Under the pieces are notes generated by a model. It was not told the DNA's origin, did no database searches, and saw only the letters and a program-made list of their open reading frames with translations. From contig JAPORL010000066.1 in assembly GCA_026712605.1 (NCBI GenBank), positions 1 to 21,256 on the forward strand: a stretch of DNA of 21,256 nt, given 5' to 3'. This document shows, one piece after another, positions 1 through 8,445 of the stretch. Both the position numbers and the translations under genes were made by a program. Origin of the DNA: Pseudobdellovibrionaceae bacterium (GTDB lineage Bacteria > Bdellovibrionota > Bdellovibrionia > Bdellovibrionales > UBA1609). The first letter of the stretch is position 1. Every line of letters starts with the position of its first letter.

Positions 1-146
1 AAGATAGAATAAATTTAAGATTCTATGAAAAGTTAGATATATAATTCCGAATTTATTTAAAAAATTTTGAATAACTATTAAATATTTAATCCTTCAATTT
101 TGCTAAAAAACTATACAAAAAATAAAAACTATGTTATCTGCGATTT

Positions 147-383
147 ATGGCTGATAAAAATAAAAAATATAAACAAAATAGACCTGGAGCTTACTATGTA
201 GATACAGAGTGCATCAACTGTGATGCCTGTTTGTTATCTGCTGAAAATCATTTCAAAATAAATGAAGAGGAAGGCTTTGCTTATGTCTATAAACAGCCTC
301 AAACTGAACAAGAGCGATTAGCTTGTGAAGAGGCTTTAGAAGCCTGTCCTGTAGAAGCTATTGGAAATGACGGAGAAACTTAA
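147..383 (+). CDS. Single-cluster 4Fe-4S (or 3Fe-4S) ferredoxin
   Basis: A 78-residue soluble electron carrier. The cluster ligands are visible as C22-x2-C25-x2-C28 near the N-terminus and C67 followed by Pro (ACPVEAI) near the C-terminus, the single-cluster bacterial ferredoxin pattern. C60 sits where the second cluster has been lost and could pair in a disulfide, as known for Desulfovibrio-type ferredoxins. The basic N-terminal stretch (K4 to R12) and acidic centre are ordinary. The gene ends three bases before the cysS start, so the two are almost certainly cotranscribed. There is no clear Shine-Dalgarno site before the ATG. The redox partner cannot be read from the sequence. Confidence 0.88.
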   Translation: MADKNKKYKQNRPGAYYVDTECINCDACLLSAENHFKINEEEGFAYVYKQPQTEQERLACEEALEACPVEAIGNDGET

Positions 384-386
384 AAA

Positions 387-1838
387 ATGAATAAAAATTT
401 AAAAATTTACGATACCGCTTCCAAAGAAAAAAAAAGTTTTACTTCTTTACAGCCAAAAGAGGTAAAAATGTATTGTTGCGGTCCCACTGTTTATGACTAT
501 CTCCATATCGGAAATTTTAGAGGAGCTGTGTTTTTTAATTTTGTACGCAACTGGTTAGAGTTTTTAAACTATAAAGTAAATTACATCTATAATTTTACTG
601 ATATTGATGATAAAATTTTAAACCGAGCCCTTTCAGAAAAAATAAGCCCTCAAGAATTAGCTGAAAAATATATTCTTGAATTCAAGAAAGACTACAATTC
701 TTTAAAACTAAAAGCTCACACAGCTAACCCAAGAGCAACAGAAACTCTGCCAGAAATCATCCAGCTTATTGAAAAACTCATTAAAGCAAAAAAAGCCTAT
801 GAAATAAATGGAAATGTTTTTTATTCTGTATCTGCTTTTAAACACTATGGTCAGCTTAGCAATAGAAAAATAGAAGATTTATTGTCTGGTGTCCGTATTG
901 AGGTAGATAAACAAAAAAAAAGCCCTATGGATTTTGCCTTATGGAAAAAAGCAAAATCTGGAGAAAAATGGCACTTTGAAAGTCCTTGGGGAAAAGGAAG
1001 ACCAGGATGGCATATTGAATGCACAGCCATGATACATAAGTTTTTAGGAGAAGAAATTGATATTCATTGTGGTGGATCCGATTTAATTTTTCCCCACCAT
1101 GAAAATGAGTTGGCGCAATCTACAGGGGCTACAAATAAAAAATATGTTCAATTTTGGATGCATAATAACATGATTGTAACGGAAGGAGATAAGATGTCAA
1201 AATCTTTAGATAATATGATTACAATGAGAGAGTTTCTATCTCAATACCCTGGAGAGCTATTTAAATTTCTAATCCTATCTACACACTACCGCTCACCTTT
1301 GCAGTTTTCAAAAAAGACATTAAGGCAAGCTTTAGTTTCCTTATCAAAGATTTATTCTAGCTTGAAAAAAGCTCAACAGTTTATAAAAAAAAATGGGCAA
1401 ACTTATTTTGAAAAAGAGTTTTCACAAGCAGAAAAAGACATACAACAAGCTTTTAATGATGATTTTGCTACTCCAAAAGCTTTTTCTATCTTTTTCGAAC
1501 TTTTAAATAATTTACAAAAACTAACAGAAGATAAAAAAACTTCATCCTTTAAAAAAGCAGATTATGCTAGAAAATATATTGCTTTTTTTAAAAAATATGG
1601 AGAGGCTCTTTCTTTATTTCAAGAAGAACCCATATCTTTTCTAAAAAATTTAGAAGATAAGCTATTAGAACAAAAACAACTCAGTAGAATTAATATTGAA
1701 AAAAAAGTAAAAGAGCGAACTTTAGCTAGAAAAAATAAAGATTTTAAAAAAGCGGATTTATTAAGAAAAGATTTAGAGGGAATAGGGATTGAGCTAAGAG
1801 ATACAGCTCAAGGAAGCGAATGGGAAATAAAAAAATAA
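387..1838 (+). CDS. cysS: Cysteinyl-tRNA synthetase
   Basis: Cytoplasmic class I aminoacyl-tRNA synthetase charging tRNA-Cys. The HIGH signature is HIGN at residues 40-43 and KMSKS is at 269-273. The zinc ligands that recognise the cysteine thiol are all present: C31, C212, H237 and E241, a uniform three-residue offset from the E. coli positions as I recall them. The following ~200 residues form the DALR/anticodon-binding helical region, Lys-rich as expected for an AT-rich genome. At 483 residues it is full length (family about 460-500). It starts three bases after the ferredoxin stop, with no separate promoter visible, so translation is probably coupled. Confidence 0.97.
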   Translation: MNKNLKIYDTASKEKKSFTSLQPKEVKMYCCGPTVYDYLHIGNFRGAVFFNFVRNWLEFLNYKVNYIYNFTDIDDKILNRALSEKISPQELAEKYILEFKKDYNSLKLKAHTANPRATETLPEIIQLIEKLIKAKKAYEINGNVFYSVSAFKHYGQLSNRKIEDLLSGVRIEVDKQKKSPMDFALWKKAKSGEKWHFESPWGKGRPGWHIECTAMIHKFLGEEIDIHCGGSDLIFPHHENELAQSTGATNKKYVQFWMHNNMIVTEGDKMSKSLDNMITMREFLSQYPGELFKFLILSTHYRSPLQFSKKTLRQALVSLSKIYSSLKKAQQFIKKNGQTYFEKEFSQAEKDIQQAFNDDFATPKAFSIFFELLNNLQKLTEDKKTSSFKKADYARKYIAFFKKYGEALSLFQEEPISFLKNLEDKLLEQKQLSRINIEKKVKERTLARKNKDFKKADLLRKDLEGIGIELRDTAQGSEWEIKK

Positions 1839-1885
1839 ATGACTTATCTAAAACAATAAAACAAGTGACATTATTAAAGAAAGAC

Positions 1886-1912
1886 TTGCTTTTTTAATTT
1901 AGCCCTTATAAA
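1886..1912 (+). promoter_or_regulatory. Predicted promoter of sohB, leaderless type
   Basis: A -10 hexamer TATAAA lies at 1907-1912, nine bases before the ATG at 1922. A candidate -35 is TTGCTT at 1886-1891, with a short 15-bp spacer. Transcription would start within about two or three bases of the ATG, and no Shine-Dalgarno site is present. Confidence 0.5.
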
Positions 1913-1921
1913 CATAACTCT

Positions 1922-2989
1922 ATGGAAAAGTTAAAAAGTTCTTTACTATGGATGCTTGAATCTCTATCTGATATCGCTGAGTTTGGATTTAAGGCCCTTA
2001 TTGTAGTTATTTCATTTGCTTTATGTGTTTTAATTGTAAAAAAACTACGCTCTTCTGAAAAATCCAATAAGAAAAAGCTTAAAGTAGAAAATCTAAAGAA
2101 ACAATATGAAAAATACTCTCAGGAGTTTTATCAAAAAACAATGGATAAAAAAGAATTTAAAAACTATTTGAAAGACTCTCCCAATAAAAAAAAATCAAGA
2201 GAAAATAAAGATAAAAAATCAGATATAAAAAATGAAACTAAAAAACTTCCTTCTTTATTTGTTCTTTCTTTTGAAGGAGATATTATGGCTTCGGAAGTGA
2301 ACAATTTAAGAGAAGAAGTTTCTATAATACTAAATATAGCTAAGCCAAAAGATGAAGTGGCTGTACTTTTAGAAAGTCGTGGAGGCTCTGTCCCTCACTA
2401 TGGCTTAGCCGCCAATCAACTCCAAAGGCTTAGAGAAAACAACATCCCTCTAACTATCTGTGTAGATAAGGTCGCTGGAAGCGGAGGTTATCTAATGGCT
2501 TGTGTTGGAAATCAAGTTTTAGCCTCTCCTTTTGCTTTTATTGGATCTATTGGAGTTTTAATGGGATTACCTAATATTCATGAATTCTTAAAAAAACATA
2601 ATATATCCTATGAAGAGTTTACAGCTGGTAAATACAAAAGAACAGTCACCCCTTTAGGTCAAATTACAGAAGAAAAAAGACAGAAACTACAAGAGCAGTT
2701 AGAGCTTGTGCATCAACAATTTAAAAATTTTGTTCAAAAATACAGAAAACAAATTGATCTAGAGGAAGTCGCAACAGGAGAAACTTGGCTAGCAGAAACT
2801 GCCCTTCAAAAATCTTTAGTAGATAAATTGCAATGTTCAGATGACTACATTTTAGAAAAAATAAAAACACATAATGTCTATAAAATAAGCCTTACTCATT
2901 CTCAATCTTTCTTAGAAAAACTTATGAATAAAAAACCAATATTAAAGCAAAGCTTAGAAGAGTTCTTCCAAAAAGATTTATTTTTTTGA
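1922..2989 (+). CDS. sohB: SohB-like membrane-anchored serine protease (peptidase S49)
   Basis: Probable inner-membrane protease of the SppA/SohB group, acting on the periplasmic face on signal peptides or membrane-protein fragments. A single transmembrane anchor lies at about residues 20-40, followed by a Lys/Glu-rich linker (42-110). The S49 catalytic domain begins near 112. The Ser/Lys dyad is clear: S187 in VAGSGGY and K239 in GKYKRT. Their separation of 52 residues equals that of S178 and K230 in E. coli SohB. The length of 355 also matches SohB (349) rather than the duplicated SppA. It stands alone, converges on greA, and the repeat at 3067-3162 lies in the gap. The start is supported by the -10 element nine bases upstream. 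Confidence 0.9.
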   Translation: MEKLKSSLLWMLESLSDIAEFGFKALIVVISFALCVLIVKKLRSSEKSNKKKLKVENLKKQYEKYSQEFYQKTMDKKEFKNYLKDSPNKKKSRENKDKKSDIKNETKKLPSLFVLSFEGDIMASEVNNLREEVSIILNIAKPKDEVAVLLESRGGSVPHYGLAANQLQRLRENNIPLTICVDKVAGSGGYLMACVGNQVLASPFAFIGSIGVLMGLPNIHEFLKKHNISYEEFTAGKYKRTVTPLGQITEEKRQKLQEQLELVHQQFKNFVQKYRKQIDLEEVATGETWLAETALQKSLVDKLQCSDDYILEKIKTHNVYKISLTHSQSFLEKLMNKKPILKQSLEEFFQKDLFF

Positions 2990-3066
2990 ATCAAGACAAG
3001 TAAGATTAACTTTTTCAAGATTATATAAATTATCTAAAATCACTCTAATTTTTAGCTTCATGATAC

Positions 3067-3162
3067 TTTAAGTTTTTTGATTAAAAGCTTTAAAGATACA
3101 AAGCTAAAAATGAGTTCGGATTTGAACACATAGCGACTGCAAGTCGCTTTGTGGCAAACCGC
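3067..3162. repeat. Structured intergenic repeat, copy 1 (~96 bp)
   Basis: About 90% identical to 8446-8542, and like it lies between convergent genes (sohB and greA). The core folds into a long hairpin: CGG-a-TTTG, then CACATA-GCGACT, loop GCA, AGTCGC-TTTGTG, then CAAA-CCG. The inner twelve positions pair with one mismatch. This copy lacks the right-hand inverted arm of copy 2, but an inverted match of its left arm lies just upstream (ATTTTTAGCTT 3048-3058 against 3101-3111). AGTTTTTTGATT occurs at 3071-3082 and again at 3186-3197, just beyond the element. Confidence 0.85.
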
Positions 3163-3219
3163 GGATTTCTCGGTGATGAAACTTCAGTTTTTTGATTTAA
3201 TTTATCCTCTTTTATTCCA

Positions 3220-3693
3220 TCATTTAAAATAAAAATCCAAGACTTCATACTCTCTTTCTCCTTTAGGAGTTTTTAATAAAAAGCTCTCTTGTTTTTTAAG
3301 ACCAATCATTTTTTTAGCTAAAGGCGATCTTATTGAAAGGCGACCCTGAGAGATATCAGCCTCTTCCTCTCCAACAATTTGATAGATTACCTCTTCTTCA
3401 TTATCTAAATCCTTAAGTTGAACATAGGCTCCAAATATAATTTTATCTGCTGAATTTTTAGAAGTATCTATCACTTGAGCCATAGATAGCTTAGCGCTTA
3501 AATCCGCAATCCGACTCTCTAATAAAGCCTGTTGCTCCTTAGCGGCGTCATAATCCGCATTCTCACTTAAATCTCCATGAGCTCGAGCTTCTTTAATGGC
3601 CTGTATTACCTTAGGCCTTTCTTCTTGTATCAGTTTTCGTAAAAGCTCATCCAGTTTTTTTTTGCCTTCTGCAGTTATAGGTCTTCTTTCCAT
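3220..3693 (-). CDS. greA: Transcript cleavage factor GreA
   Basis: Rescues backtracked RNA polymerase by stimulating cleavage of the nascent RNA 3' end through the secondary channel. The N-terminal coiled coil covers about residues 10-75. The tip motif GDLSENADY carries the acidic residues D41 and E44 at the same positions as in E. coli GreA. The C-terminal FKBP-like domain ends in the typical segment KTPKGEREYEV. Length of 157 is exactly the family norm. Translation is set by a clear Shine-Dalgarno AAGGAGT eight bases before the ATG, unlike the leaderless neighbours. It is monocistronic and converges on sohB. Confidence 0.97.
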   Translation of the reverse strand: MERRPITAEGKKKLDELLRKLIQEERPKVIQAIKEARAHGDLSENADYDAAKEQQALLESRIADLSAKLSMAQVIDTSKNSADKIIFGAYVQLKDLDNEEEVIYQIVGEEEADISQGRLSIRSPLAKKMIGLKKQESFLLKTPKGEREYEVLDFYFK

Positions 3694-3874
3694 AACTCTT
3701 TACTCCTTAAAGGCATTAGCAATAACACAACAAGCTATCTGAAACAAGAAAAATCAATATTTAAATCTAATAACTTTTTAAAAAGTGAAGAAACTAAAAA
3801 AAGTCTAGTTTAATTTAAAAGTTAGTTAAATATATAAAAGAAAATCAGGCTTTTAGATAAAAATTAAACCAGCT

Positions 3875-5209
3875 ATGCAAAATTCTACAATAAATAAACT
3901 TTTGGATAAAGCACAAAAAGTCTCCTTAAAAAGTTTAAGACATATTTCTAACATTGATCTTGCTGAATTTTTATCAGAAACAAACCCAAAGTCTTCTACT
4001 AAGCTTTTTAAAATTTTATTAGATTATAAGATTGCCGTCTCTGTGCTTTCAGAAATGAAAACAAACAAATTGAAACAATTTTTAAACAGTCTGTCCAAAA
4101 AAACACTTATAAAACTTTTTTCTGAAGGGCCTATGGATGATCTAATTTATTTGATTGAATTAACAAAACAGCCTAAAGATATTTTAAAAGCACTTCCTGC
4201 TCCTCAACAAATCCTTTTAAAAAAATTTATGGCTTATCCTAAAGATTCTGCTGGACGAATCATGCAAGATGATTATTTTTCAATTCCTTATGATTCTTAT
4301 GTTGAAGAAAGTATTGAAAAGCTAAGAGAATATTCTAGAGAAAAGTTTGTCCACTATATTTATGCTATTAACTCCGATCAGATCTTACAAGGAGTACTAT
4401 CTATCCGCGAGTTAGCTATCTCTCAACCTCAAACTCAAATCAAAGAAATTATAAACTCAAATGTAATTACCGCCTCGCCTTTACAATCTGAAAGTGATGT
4501 CGCCCAATTAGTTAGCAGACATAATTTTATTGCCGTGCCTATTATAGATAACTCTGGAAAAATGTTAGGTCTAATCACTGTAGATGATGTTTTAGATATC
4601 ATAGAAGAATCCGCAACAGCCCAAATCTATGCCATGGCAGGTTTAACAGAAGATGACAGAGTCTATACAACAAGCGCTAAAGCTATTAAAAATCGACTCC
4701 CTTGGCTAGGGCTTAATCTCATATTTGCCGTTTTAGCTAGTTCTATTATTGCTTTATTTGAACAGACCATGAGTCGTTTAATTATTTTAGCCACTTTAAA
4801 AAATATTGTGGCTGGGATTGGAGGAAACACAGCGATTCAAACTCTTACTGTCACAACCAGAGGCTTAGATACAGGAGATTTTAGATTCACCAGCTTTCGT
4901 AAGGCTTTAACAAAAGAAAGCTTATCGGGATTAACAACTGGTTTTCTGCTCGGTTTAGGAGCTAGCATTATTACTTATTTTTGGAAAGGCTCTTTATTAG
5001 TATCCTTTGTGATATTTCTTGCCATGCTTTTTAACTCTATTTTAGCAGTCTGGTTAGGTTTTTTAATTCCAATATTGATGAGAAAATTAAAAAAAGATCC
5101 TGCTGTCAGCTCAGGTGTTTTTGTAACTGTAATAACTGATATTTTTGGTTTTTTCATTTTTTTAAGTTTAGCCTCTCTAGGCCTTAAAATCTTTGGTGAA
5201 AGTCTATAA
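3875..5209 (+). CDS. mgtE: MgtE-family magnesium transporter/channel
   Basis: Inner-membrane Mg2+ channel gated by cytoplasmic Mg2+. The domain order is complete: MgtE N-domain (about 25-125, ending in YPKDSAGRIM), two CBS domains (about 128-182 and 192-245), a connecting helix, and five transmembrane helices (about 275-440). The pore signature AGIGGNTAIQTLTV (313-326) precedes TRGL. D422 in the last helix (VITDIFGF) corresponds to the conserved Asp of the transport site. The Met-Pro that normally precedes the pore signature is Lys-Asn here (309-310). At 444 residues it is full length. It is the first of three plus-strand genes, separated from the next by about 90 bp with a small hairpin, so it may be its own transcription unit. 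Confidence 0.93.
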   Translation: MQNSTINKLLDKAQKVSLKSLRHISNIDLAEFLSETNPKSSTKLFKILLDYKIAVSVLSEMKTNKLKQFLNSLSKKTLIKLFSEGPMDDLIYLIELTKQPKDILKALPAPQQILLKKFMAYPKDSAGRIMQDDYFSIPYDSYVEESIEKLREYSREKFVHYIYAINSDQILQGVLSIRELAISQPQTQIKEIINSNVITASPLQSESDVAQLVSRHNFIAVPIIDNSGKMLGLITVDDVLDIIEESATAQIYAMAGLTEDDRVYTTSAKAIKNRLPWLGLNLIFAVLASSIIALFEQTMSRLIILATLKNIVAGIGGNTAIQTLTVTTRGLDTGDFRFTSFRKALTKESLSGLTTGFLLGLGASIITYFWKGSLLVSFVIFLAMLFNSILAVWLGFLIPILMRKLKKDPAVSSGVFVTVITDIFGFFIFLSLASLGLKIFGESL

Positions 5210-5213
5210 AAAT

Positions 5214-5235
5214 GAAAGTTATATTCATAGCTTTC
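5214..5235. other. Small hairpin after mgtE
   Basis: GAAAGTTAT (5214-5222) pairs with ATAGCTTTC (5227-5235) around a four-base loop, with one T-G wobble. It starts five bases after the mgtE stop but no T-tract follows, so it is a weak terminator candidate or a 3'-end stabiliser. Confidence 0.35.
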
Positions 5236-5301
5236 CATAAAATATAGAATTTATTTTATCTCTTTTAAAGACAATAAATTTATCTGCCGATAAGCTTATT
5301 G

Positions 5302-6270
5302 ATGTATTCCAAAGATTTTATAAAACTGCTTCAACAAAAACCTTCTCCTAATTTTATAATTTCCACCCATAAGTTTTGTGATGGAGATGGACTAGGAGCT
5401 GGTCTAGCCCTTTTATATGCTTTAAAAAAAATAAATCAAAAAGTAAGCTTTTTCACTTTAGAGCCTATTCATTCTAAGTATGAGTTTTTAAATAAAAACA
5501 ATGTAATACAAGTTTTTAATGAGAAAAACACACAAATCCCAAAAAAATCAATTTTCATTTTTGTAGATGTTAATGATACACGACTTATGGAGCCTCTTTA
5601 CTCTTTAGCTCATAAAAATAAAGGAACAATATATTTTATTGATCATCATCCTATCATTCAAAAAAACTCAACAGATCATTTTTTTATAAATAGCTCCTGT
5701 TCAAGCACAGCTGAACTTATTTATAGTCTTCTTAAAGAGTTAAAAACTGATTTAGATGAAGATATTTGTTTAAACTTATTTTCAAGTATTGTTTTTGACA
5801 CAAATAGATTTCGAGATATAAAAAACTCTTCTAAGCCTTTTTCTATAGCCTCTGAAATTATTCCACAAATTAAAGATGTCAATCTCATTTATGAAAATTT
5901 ATTTAAAAATTTAACTGTGGATAAAATCCGATTTATGTCACAACTTGAAAATGTAGAATATTATTCCAACAATCGGATTGCTTTTTTGCATCTCAAAGAA
6001 TCTGTCTTTAAAAAATATAATACAGACAACACACAAGCTTATGATCTTATGGAAATGATAAGAGATGTAAAAACAATAGATTCTACAGCTCTTTTAATAG
6101 AAAACGAAAAGGGAGATTTTAAATTAAGTCTTCGATCCAAAAATAAAAATCTAATTCCTTTAGCTAAAAGCTTTAACGGCGGAGGGCATGCTCATTCTGC
6201 GGGAGCTTATATTAAATCAAAATCACTCCAAGAGATCAAAGAAGCTGTGATCTCTTACTTAAAAAAATAA
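5302..6270 (+). CDS. nrnA: DHH/DHHA1 phosphoesterase, NrnA-like nanoRNase/pAp phosphatase
   Basis: Cytoplasmic Mn-dependent phosphoesterase that in this family degrades 2-5-nt RNAs and often removes the 3' phosphate from pAp. Metal-binding motifs appear in order: H23-x3-D27-x-D29 in THKFCDGDG, D89 in FVDVND, and the name-giving D114-H115-H116. The DHHA1 substrate-binding loop GGGHAHSAG starts at residue 293 with H296. Length of 322 fits NrnA (about 310-330) rather than RecJ. The ATG at 5302 is preferred to the TTG immediately before it. The Cys at 26 replaces the Pro of the usual HxNPDGD motif. Exact substrate (nanoRNA or pAp) is inferred from the family only. Confidence 0.85.
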   Translation: MYSKDFIKLLQQKPSPNFIISTHKFCDGDGLGAGLALLYALKKINQKVSFFTLEPIHSKYEFLNKNNVIQVFNEKNTQIPKKSIFIFVDVNDTRLMEPLYSLAHKNKGTIYFIDHHPIIQKNSTDHFFINSSCSSTAELIYSLLKELKTDLDEDICLNLFSSIVFDTNRFRDIKNSSKPFSIASEIIPQIKDVNLIYENLFKNLTVDKIRFMSQLENVEYYSNNRIAFLHLKESVFKKYNTDNTQAYDLMEMIRDVKTIDSTALLIENEKGDFKLSLRSKNKNLIPLAKSFNGGGHAHSAGAYIKSKSLQEIKEAVISYLKK

Positions 6271-6295
6271 CAAATAAAAGTAAAGATATTTTCAT

Positions 6296-6324
6296 TTGAC
6301 CCTTTTTTTAACTCAAAGTAATAA
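6296..6324 (+). promoter_or_regulatory. Predicted promoter of the transketolase gene, leaderless type
   Basis: TTGACC at 6296-6301, a 17-bp spacer, and TAATAA at 6319-6324. The expected start point, about seven bases downstream, falls on the ATG at 6331. A near-consensus sigma-70 promoter with essentially no 5' UTR. Confidence 0.6.
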
Positions 6325-6330
6325 GAGGGT

Positions 6331-8340
6331 ATGCTCTTTATAAAAAATAAATTGTTTGCAAATCCTACAAAAGACCCTCATTTTTCTGTCAGTTTAAAAA
6401 ATTCAAAAGGTGAAAGTTTTAAGTTAGCCGATCCAAAAGCTAACCGAGCCCTTGTGGCTTGTATGGATATGGAGGCTGGATTGCAAGGAGCGGCTTCTCA
6501 TTGGGGCGGACCTTCTGCTTTTGCAGAAATTATTTCCGCTTTACATACTTTAATTTTCCATCAAGCTATAAAAAAAAAGCAAGATTGGTTTGAATTATTT
6601 CATATTATCAATGATGCTGGACATTGTGAAAATGGGCTTTATGCTTTAAGAGCTAACTATGGTTTAGCTGATCTAAGTTTAAAAGATTTAAAACATTTTC
6701 GATCTTTAACCAGTGTCTTGACAGGACATGGAGAAGCTCATTTATTTCCATCAGCTATCTATCTAAGTAACGGCCCTTTAGGCTCTACAGTGGGACAAGC
6801 TCAGGGTTTAGCTATGGCAGACAAACTATCTGGAAGTAAAAGAACAACTGTTCTCACTTTAAGTGATGGAGCTTGTATGGAAGGAGAGGTAAAGGAGGCT
6901 TTAAATGCCATTCCCGGCTTTGCAAAAAAAAATCAAATCAATCCCTTTTTAATGATCATCAGCTATAATAATACAAAACTAACAGGGCGAATTGATGAGG
7001 ATAGTTTTTGTTTAAAACCCTTTTTGAAAAGCTTATCTACTCTAGGTTGGGATAGTTCTTTTATAAGTGAAGGACATAATCTTAAAAAAGTTTTTGATGC
7101 TATTGAACGAGCTTTAGAAAAACTGGAGAAAAAGGACTTTAAGCCTATTGCTCTTATTTTTGAAACCTGTAAAGGCTTTGGTATAAAAAAAACACAAGAA
7201 GAATCTTCTGGGGGACACGGCTTTCCACTAAAAAAAGCAGAAGAGCTCCTAAGCTTTGTTCAAGAAATTTATACAAATGAGAAAATTCCTACTGAAATTT
7301 TAAATTGGATAAAAGATATACAACATAAAAAAGTCTCTTCTAAACCAAGTTTTTCTTATTTTAAATCCGTAAATTTCCAAAAAACACAAATAGGAATAAG
7401 CAAAGCTCTTATAGAACAAAAAGAAAAAGGATTACCCATTATATCTATCAGCTCTGATCTGTATGGCTCAACGGGACTAGCAAGCTTTAGAAAAAAATTC
7501 CCTAAAGATTCTTTTGATGTAGGGGTGGCTGAAGCTAATATGATTAGTGTAGCTGTTGGATTTTCCAAGCAGGGTTTTATACCTATCACAGATACTTTTG
7601 CTCAATTTGCTGTAACAAAAGGGAATTTACCTCTTTTTATGTCTGCCTTATCTCAAGCTCCGCTTATTGGTGTTTTCTCTCATGCGGGATTTCAAGATGC
7701 CGCTGATGGAGCCTCTCATCAAGCTCTTTCTTATTTAGCTCAAACTTGCTCTCTGCCTAAAACTCAAGTTTATGTTTTAAGCTGTGCAGAAGAAGCTTAT
7801 CATTTTCTTTCTCAATCTTTAAATAACTTTTATCAAAAAAGAAAAGAAGGAAAAGTTCCTGAAAGCCAACTTTTTTTTCTAGGTAGAGAAACTTTCCCAG
7901 AAAGTTTCAATGTAAAAAAATATTCCTTAGATAAAGCGCAAGTTTTATTAAATGAGTCTAAAAAATCAAAACCAGTTTTAATTATAACTTGTGGTCCTTT
8001 AGTAACACAGGCCCTTATTGCTGGAAGACAGTTAGCTGAAAAAGACCAAGCTTGTGTAATTATTAATAATCCTTGTATCAGCAAACCTGACACTAAAACC
8101 ATTTCTAAATGGCTAAAAATTTGCGAGGGGAGATTAATGACAGTAGAAGATCATCAAGCTCAAGGAGGTCTGGCTTCCCAAGTCTTATTATCTTTAAAAA
8201 AAGAAGGTATAAGCATTTCTCAATTTAAAAGTTTAGCCGTTCAAAAAGAAATAGGACGAAGCGCTTACACCGCTTTAGAGCTTTATAAAAAATTTGGTTT
8301 AGATCATGAATTTATAGCTAAAACTGTCCAAGAGTTTTAG
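6331..8340 (+). CDS. tkt: Transketolase-family enzyme (thiamine diphosphate dependent)
   Basis: Likely moves two-carbon units between sugar phosphates in the pentose phosphate pathway. The N-terminal ThDP domain has GHGEAHLFP, the transketolase-like NGPLGST (147-153) and the ThDP/Mg site SDG (178-180) with YNN (212-214). The pyrimidine-binding domain holds VGVAEANM with the probable catalytic E401. The C-terminal domain has TVEDHQAQGGL near 605-615. All three domains are on one chain of 669 residues, the usual transketolase length. Several motifs look more like the split transketolase or DXS/pyruvate dehydrogenase-beta style than E. coli TktA, and the N-terminal opening MDMEAGLQGAASHWGG is atypical. 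Sugar specificity is therefore uncertain. No Shine-Dalgarno site; see the promoter at 6296-6324. Confidence 0.85.
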   Translation: MLFIKNKLFANPTKDPHFSVSLKNSKGESFKLADPKANRALVACMDMEAGLQGAASHWGGPSAFAEIISALHTLIFHQAIKKKQDWFELFHIINDAGHCENGLYALRANYGLADLSLKDLKHFRSLTSVLTGHGEAHLFPSAIYLSNGPLGSTVGQAQGLAMADKLSGSKRTTVLTLSDGACMEGEVKEALNAIPGFAKKNQINPFLMIISYNNTKLTGRIDEDSFCLKPFLKSLSTLGWDSSFISEGHNLKKVFDAIERALEKLEKKDFKPIALIFETCKGFGIKKTQEESSGGHGFPLKKAEELLSFVQEIYTNEKIPTEILNWIKDIQHKKVSSKPSFSYFKSVNFQKTQIGISKALIEQKEKGLPIISISSDLYGSTGLASFRKKFPKDSFDVGVAEANMISVAVGFSKQGFIPITDTFAQFAVTKGNLPLFMSALSQAPLIGVFSHAGFQDAADGASHQALSYLAQTCSLPKTQVYVLSCAEEAYHFLSQSLNNFYQKRKEGKVPESQLFFLGRETFPESFNVKKYSLDKAQVLLNESKKSKPVLIITCGPLVTQALIAGRQLAEKDQACVIINNPCISKPDTKTISKWLKICEGRLMTVEDHQAQGGLASQVLLSLKKEGISISQFKSLAVQKEIGRSAYTALELYKKFGLDHEFIAKTVQEF

Positions 8341-8374
8341 TAATTATTTTAATAAACTGAAATATACTAAAGCC

Positions 8375-8425
8375 ACTTAGATTTTCAAGTAGCTTGGTCT
8401 AGTATCAGTGCTTGAAAAACTAAGT
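8375..8425. other. Stem-loop after the transketolase gene
   Basis: ACTTAGATTTTCAAG (8375-8389) and CTTGAAAAACTAAGT (8411-8425) form a 15-position stem with one A-A mismatch and a 21-base loop. It lies 34 bases after the transketolase stop and just before the repeat at 8446. No T-run follows, so a factor-independent terminator is doubtful; 3'-end protection is another possibility. Confidence 0.5.
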
Positions 8426-8445
8426 AGCTTTACTATATGACAATG

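Noticed and set aside
4975..5238. Minus-strand open frame over the end of mgtE
   Set aside because: It overlaps conserved MgtE membrane helices and has low-complexity Lys-rich content typical of antisense frames.
7356..8102. Open frames on the minus strand inside the transketolase gene
   Set aside because: They have no ribosome-binding site or domain pattern and lie opposite a clear transketolase; they are shadows of its codon pattern.
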